A stretch of DNA of 64,000 nt. It comes from Nectonema munidae. Its lineage: Eukaryota; Nematomorpha; Nectonematoida; Nectonematidae. The stretch lies in assembly GCA_030549495.1 (NCBI GenBank), contig JAUIRK010000042.1, positions 186,001-250,000 on the forward strand, given 5' to 3'. The notes under the pieces are model-generated. The model ran no database searches and had not been told where the DNA came from. It saw nothing but the letters and a program-made list of their open reading frames with translations. Below, piece after piece: positions 58,699 to 64,000 of the stretch (positions within the stretch are counted from its first letter, which is position 1; every line of letters begins with the position of its first letter). The position numbers and the translations under genes were made by a program.

Positions 58699-59130
58699 AG
58701 TATGTAAACCTGCTCCGTCTAAGCCGCTTGGGATCAGAAAAAACGTCGACTTACACGAAGTTCGACTGCAAACCTTTTTAACAACATACAATTCAATCAA
58801 TAGAAACAAAAAATATTAAATAATACGTAAATTATTTTTGTTTTAATTTTTCTTGATACTTTTTTAAAAGAAAAATTTGCTGAATATTCTGGTGCGGTAG
58901 CTTTATCATCCATCAAAAGAGTAATTTTCTTCTCATTTCATGATCAGGTTTTCTTAACAATTTTTCAAAAACTCCTCTTTTCGTCCAATCTTTCTCATAT
59001 GAGCTTTATTCAACATATGGTTTTTTAAATTTAAAAAATAAATGGGGTGCATTTGGTTTTCCATTTAACAGAGGTAGTTTGTCTGAGGCATTATTTGCAG
59101 AAACGAGTACTGTTATTCAAGTTTTTCGAA
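58699..59130 (-). mobile_element. Tigger/pogo fragment with one terminus
   Basis: CAGTATGTAAACCTGCTCCG, continuing TCTAAGCCGC, at 58699 is a Tigger-like terminus. Minus-strand pieces follow: KLPLLNGKPNAPH, VFEKLLRKPDHEMRRK and TLLMDDKATAPEYS (about 58865-59090). These correspond to the family's KLPLLVIGKSKNPR, LFEEWLRKLDRKM and LLVDNAPAHP, with the second catalytic D. The rest of the element is missing. Confidence 0.7.
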
Positions 59131-59203
59131 GCACAATACTTCTTAACTGTAAATTCTAATGATTTTTTCTGGTAACATTTTTAAAAATAAGCTCGCATTT
59201 ATG

Positions 59204-59781
59204 TATACCATTATTACTTCTAAATTATCTTTTTTTAGTTCTAATATGTCTTTTTCCAAATTTAATTTGTCTTTTTATGCTAATTTGTGTGTTTTAAGTT
59301 CAAAAATGTATTTTAAATTCTAAATGCTCTTTCTAAAATACAAAATAAAATTGAAAAAAGACAATTTATGACTTAAAAAAGACAAATTGGAATTGAAAAA
59401 AGACAATTCCAAACTAAAAAAAGACAAATTGGAATTGAAAAAAGACAATTTCAAACTAAAAAAAGACAAATTGGAATTGAAAAAAGACAATTTGAAACTT
59501 ATAAAAGACAAATTGGAATTGAAAAAAGACAATTTGAAACTAAAAAAAGACAAATTGGAATTGAAAAAAGACAATTTCAAACTAAAAAAAGACAAATTAG
59601 AATTGAAAAAAGACAATTTAAAACTAAAAAAAGACAAATTGGATTTGAAAAAAGACAATTTCAAACATAAAAAAGACAATTTCAAACTTAAAAAAGAGAA
59701 TTTTAAACTTAAAAAAGACAAATTGGAATTGAAAAAAGACAATTTGAAACTAAAAAAACATTACAAAGTAAAAATGGTATA
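59204..59781. mobile_element. TATACCATT-end element (copy 2) with expanded 21-bp repeat
   Basis: The ends TATACCATTATTACTT and AAGTAAAAATGGTATA are inverted copies. The left arm carries two or three imperfect units of TTTTTTAGTTCTAATATGTC type. The right arm carries about 19 units in the opposite orientation (59345-59757), alternating forms of AAATTGGAATTGAAAAAAGAC and AATTTCAAACTAAAAAAAGAC. The unit length of 21 bp keeps the plus-strand frame open, giving alternating LELKKDN and KLKKDK heptads over about 125 codons (59387-59755). The reverse strand is also open. The shared termini and unit tie it to the element at 35245-35970. Confidence 0.75.
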
Positions 59782-59949
59782 TCTATTTTGGCTGGAATTT
59801 TTTTTAATGCCTTTGAATTGTTTTATTAGCTCTTTTCACCTCTGTTTTTTCAGTCTCTTTAAGTTCTTCTTTAGCACATTCTTTGCATTTCAAGTGCTCG
59901 AATTTTGAATTTATGTTTTATTTGAACTCAGACCCGAAGTTTAACTATT

Positions 59950-60671
59950 TTTGAAAGAGAAAGAAAATTCACTTTCAGAACAATTTGAGAATTTATATAA
60001 TTAAGAGTTTATTTATAGCTAAGCCTTTGTCAGATATTTTTAGCCATATAAATGAAGTAAATTTGACTATTCAATGTGCATGGAGTTATGATTGTAGATT
60101 CTTCAGAACTAAACTGCTACTGTGGAAAAGAAGGTTGCAAACTTTCCGATGTTAGAGGAAATTTTGAATGACAAAGACTTGTTTAAATTATTCGGGACAG
60201 AATTCTTTGCACATCTGGTTGCTCTGCAGAACCCTTTCATGGGCACCTCTTTCATGGCATTTTGTTTAGAAAACCTCGCTGTAGAAAATTGGATTCGCAA
60301 TCTTTTTTTTCCGATATAGATATTGTATTAGTGATAGTGTTTATGAATTCGCTTTTTCCACACTTGTTAATATCAAAATCGACTAAATTTGAAGGAATGC
60401 ATGCGGATTACGTGTAGAACACTATTCCACAATGCTATCTTCTTGTTCAAAGCAAAGAACAAGTAAAATAATTGTTTTTAATTTTTCGAATATATTTTTA
60501 GATATAAAATTATTTTGAATAAAATCTATAAAAAATAGGTTCAAAGTTAAATATGAACAAAATTAAAAACAGTAGAAAAATATAGTGAATAGCTTTTTTT
60601 TTATAAGAGGTTTCAAAATTTAAAATGAATTTTTAAAGGCGTCCGTTATTTGAAAAGGTTGAGAATCACTT
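59950..60671 (+). mobile_element. hAT (ZBED5-like) fragment with right terminus
   Basis: Plus-strand pieces: SDIFSHINEVNLTIQ (about 60035-60078); then NFPMLEEILNDKDLFKLFGT and EFFAHLVALQNPF (60140-60236); WIRNLF at about 60289; and LISKSTKFE near 60370. These match the middle of ZBED5-type transposases in order. About 270 bp later GAAAAGGTTGAGAATCACTT (ending about 60671) is a typical right terminus of this hAT group. The C-terminal domain is deleted. No left end was found. Confidence 0.72.
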
Positions 60672-61458
60672 ATTTAGCGGGTATGTGAATCATTGCAGAA
60701 TAGAGCATATAATATATTATAGTAAATATAATAGAGCAGCAGTAACATAAGCTTTTTCGAACAAGAAAAAGACCAATGAATTTCTCCAAATCTTCAATTG
60801 AAAGATACCATGTTTCATTACCACAAATTATTTGAGCTTCATTGATTGTACATTTTTAGCTTCGTTAAAAAAAATTCTGAAACTTCAAAGTCTATTTTCT
60901 TCTGGAACCTCGCTCGTTGCATATGCTGTTTGACCTTTACGAAACATCAGGATATTTTGCTCTTGGAGACGGTTGCCAGTGCCTAGAGAAGTGTTGCCAA
61001 TTTCCCATAAAAATCCATTTTTGCTTTCCTAGCTGTAAAATAATCTTCATTTGAAATTTCAGAATCATAAGATTCAGAGGAAAAGCTTAATGACGACCCA
61101 TAAAAAGCATCATCTTCAATATTTTGGTCGTCATTATAGAAATCCGAGTTTTCTGCGCCTGAAGAATCAGAAGCAGTATTTTCACATGTTTCAAAGCATG
61201 ATATTTGTCACTACACTTTTCTTTTTCCATAACAAATTGATCACAAAAGCAAGAAAAATAGTGCCTTCAATGAAGAAAAAATGTGAAGAAAACAAGAAAA
61301 AAAGGAAGTAAAAAAGAATGGCTGAAGGAAATACAAGTAAAAGAAAGCCTGAATGAAGCAGTTTAGAAGAAAAAGAAGCAGTAAATGGTTGGGGTATGTG
61401 TAGCCGAAAAATACAAGCAGGAAATAATGAGTGATGGTCAATTGACGCATGTGGTCTT
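60672..61458. other. no gene recognised
   Basis: AT-rich DNA. On the minus strand, 60985-61210 reads as an acidic stretch (SSGAENSDFYNDDQNIEDDA and following) without recognisable family. It could be the acidic part of another transposase. Confidence 0.35.
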
Positions 61459-61598
61459 TTAACCCCTTCGTGAACAGAAAAATCAGACGATATTTATTAG
61501 AAAGCAGAAGATTCATATACAAAACTATTTGAAAAAGCAGACGAAGGTAAAATTGTTTATGTATCATACATTTGATACACTGGTCACGAAAGGGTTAA
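61459..61598. mobile_element. TTAA-flanked miniature element (copy 6)
   Basis: A 140-bp element, TTAACCCCTTCGTGAAC...GGTCACGAAAGGGTTAA, intact TTAA at both ends, with GCAGACGA-type motifs in three places. It is the reverse complement of the copy nested in the Tigger at 38589-38724. Confidence 0.92.
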
Positions 61599-62629
61599 GG
61601 GAGGCTTAAATTCTATGTTGCTTACATGTGATGTCAATGACATGAAAATTTAATTACACGTGCGCTTTATAGAAATATTAAAATCCATGCAAGGAAAAGC
61701 ATGAACATGTTCAATTATGTGGAATAGAGTGATTTAAATTAATTGTGATTATGAACACCATAAAGCGCTATACCAATGTTTTCATAACCGGATTTAAAAA
61801 CACACTTTAAAGTTTTCAGTTTTTAATTCATAAAGTTCTGAAAGTTTGAAAGAAACGATGTGATTTAATTAAGTAATCATTCTTAACAATCTCCGTTTGA
61901 CAATATTATATTTAGATAACTTCAACTGCAAAACATTGCAAATCTTAGAAAGAGACTTTGTAGCAAAGGAATGAATAATGCCGCTTTTACTTTGATAAAA
62001 TCTTAAATATTTAAAGCTATTTGTTTTTAGGCCTTTATATAAGGAGTTTTATAAAACCCGTGTGGATCATCGAGAAAAATGATTATTGCTGAGCGCCTTG
62101 AAAATATCTCAAGCTAAATAAAGCCAGGTGCTCTATTGTTAATTGAGGCTAAAAGTAATTGAAACAATTGAGACATCACTATTCACTATAGAATAACAAA
62201 GCTTTTGAGACAGGAAAAAGCTGACACAGGAAGAAATCATCTCGCTATGAGAGCACGATATATAACAGAAGATACTCCAGAGGGTGATGATGAAACCACA
62301 CGTACCCACATATTCAGCAACAGCTAGAGCTAGACGCACTTTTCAGCGCCCTCCAGTTCAGCCAGAGCTATTCCACATGATCGTCACTACAACAGCATAT
62401 GGCATAAATATTCCGAATTTATAAATAATACAAATATTTTATAATCGACTACTTTGGGTATTTTTATTGCCGCTGAACCAGAAAGTGGACTCACTACGAA
62501 AAAGTCATAGACAAGATATCGATATATTACAAAGAAAGGCCAGAGCTTAAACATTTTTCGCAACCTCTCCTTTCACCATTTGTCACAGCCCTGGTTCATA
62601 TCAAATTAATTGGTTAGGTGCATTGATTA
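61599..62629. other. no gene recognised
   Basis: Includes a less AT-rich stretch (about 62040-62600) without recognisable translation. Confidence 0.4.
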
Positions 62630-63740
62630 CTCTGTATTGAGAAACTTTGCTTCTTAAACTTAAAATTTTAAATTTATAAATGTATACCAAACTATATTAC
62701 TAAAATATAAAAGCAAATAATCATCGAATATTATCTTCATATTATTCTAGGTTATGTAAGTATATATTCGTGAATTTAAATTTGGCCGTTTAAATAGAAA
62801 ATGAAAGTCCAAAATTTTTGGAACACAATTAGCTACAAACCTTAATTTTTACCTGATGATTCGGGATAATTGCATGATAATGGAATAGTTTGTAAAGAAA
62901 ATACAAACTATTATATTACCCGTTCCCACCTGGTAGGGAACGTCATATATGTATGATCCCATAGAATACTATTACTGTACTGAAGAAGAAGAAGAAGAAG
63001 AAGAAGAAGAAGAAGAAGAACGTTTATTATTATTAATAGATTTAATAAACAGTTTAAAAAATGCATAATGAGAAAATAATTAGTTTTCTAGGACGAGTTA
63101 ATAGTCCATTGGGATGGCTGATCTCCAAAAGGTAAAACAGTAAAATAAAACTTTGAAAAGTCATCGATGCTTGAAAGAGAGCGAAAAGAGTGCAGTCATA
63201 ATTTGTTTGTGGAAGAGAAAGCATGATGTGAAGAATATATAATGCATAGTAGATATAATTGTATCCTTTATCAAATTATGTTTTGCAATATCATTGATAC
63301 AAAAAAAGAATGGGTGTGATTTTGTGTCAAGTGCGGTTCCATGAAGATATATTTTTATGTGACATAAAAAACCGTATATGTGTTTATATAAAAAAGAAAA
63401 TGTAAGTGGTGAGTTTGAACACGTGGATATGGAGTAATTGGTTTGATAAACTTGTAGCTTCTTTGCTAGGAATAAGTTTACAATATTAACTTAACTGAAT
63501 TTTTGAAGTTTTTGCAATTAGAAAAGTTTAGATCTTTGCATAAACAATGACTAAGTGAAGAGTGCAAAGTAGGACGGAAGAAAAATTATAAGTATTCTAG
63601 GCAATCTTGACAAAAAAACTAAACGATTAAATAAAATGAGCATTCTTTTTTTATTATATTTAGCAAATATCATAAAGGAATATTTATCCTAACTTGTGTA
63701 TTCTGTTGAGTTAACTTAACTCTTTCAGTTACAGTAATCA
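62630..63740. repeat. dispersed repeat, copy 2, interrupted
   Basis: Blocks shared with 3400-3950 occur at 62640-62900 and again at 63600-63740. The roughly 650-700 bp between them, absent from copy 1, look like an insertion. That insertion begins near CCCGTTCCCACCTGGTAGGG, which is related in inverted orientation to a phrase at 47840-47880. Confidence 0.5.
62982..63020. repeat. (GAA)n microsatellite
   Basis: About 13 uninterrupted GAA/AAG trinucleotide units. Confidence 0.97.
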
Positions 63741-64000
63741 ATAGGGATACAATTTTTAAACTTTAAATTATAGAGATACTTTCTCAAATAAATTTTGGCG
63801 TATAAAAAATATTACAAATTTGCTGCTTCTTTTATTCATGGCTTATTATATCCAAGAACCGGAAATTAATAAAAAAAAAAAGAAAGATTTTAAATATTCA
63901 TTCTGAAACTTAGCCAGATTCTGAAATATGGAAAATCTCCTCACAAACCAAATTTCACATTTATTAGAGGGGGATGGGGCCAAAGGCCTTTATCAGAGGT

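Noticed and set aside
59387-59908. 173-codon frame as a genuine lysine-rich coiled-coil protein
   Set aside because: It is built almost wholly from a 21-bp minisatellite inside an inverted-repeat element. The reverse strand is equally open and no splice or start context supports a gene.
61051-61311. 86-codon plus-strand frame as a gene
   Set aside because: No family resemblance. The minus strand reads as an acidic transposase-like stretch instead, and neither is supported enough to call.

Overview
The window is eukaryotic, very AT-rich, intron-bearing genomic DNA. Host genes are few (four in 64 kb), and the space between and inside them is filled with decayed cut-and-paste DNA transposons and their short non-autonomous derivatives. 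The gene set (PLP homeostasis protein, a Jun/Fos-type bZIP factor, type I phosphomannose isomerase, an ELAV/Hu-like RNA-binding protein), the tiny 48-50 bp introns and the mixture of hAT, pogo/Tigger, Mutator-like and piggyBac elements suit an arthropod-like metazoan. A parasitic copepod such as a sea louse is my best guess, but that is inference from style, not a match.

Layout. 0-6 kb: hAT fragments, including two elements with recognisable ends and target duplications. 6.17-6.92 kb (+): an apparently intact, single-exon PLPBP/YggS homologue. 7-11 kb: unrecognised AT-rich DNA with two inverted repeats, then a 543-bp uninterrupted (AC)n tract. 11.9-18.1 kb (+): the last two exons of a bZIP gene, separated by a 5.9-kb intron holding a hAT element, a pogo remnant, a Mutator-like transposase remnant and two TTAA-flanked miniature elements. 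20-22.2 kb: a nearly full-length Tigger. 23.4-26.3 kb: two different tandem-repeat arrays and a duplication. 27-36 kb: hAT remnants, miniature elements, a tRNA-derived SINE and a long inverted-repeat element. 36.6-38.9 kb: a second Tigger with a miniature element inside it. 43.7-45.0 kb (-): an intact mannose-6-phosphate isomerase gene. 47.3-54.8 kb (+): a six-exon ELAV-like gene whose predicted 439-residue product has four RRM domains rather than three. 55-64 kb: hAT, piggyBac, SINE, Tigger and repeat fragments.

The host genes are functionally unrelated: PLP homeostasis, transcription control, mannose metabolism and RNA binding. The MPI and ELAV-like genes are divergently transcribed about 2.3 kb apart. 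The most interesting observations are (1) the four-RRM ELAV-like gene, in which RRM1, RRM2 and RRM3 are each interrupted by a phase-1 intron at the same codon, pointing to exon-based duplication of RRM2; (2) a family of roughly 114-140 bp TTAA-flanked miniature elements with a conserved core of spaced TCGTCTGC motifs but end arms that differ between copies while matching within a copy; and (3) a terminal-inverted-repeat family (TATACCATT ends) whose internal 21-bp unit has expanded in one copy into an open lysine-rich heptad repeat. No retroviral or LTR element, CRISPR array, rRNA or convincing stand-alone tRNA gene was recognised.
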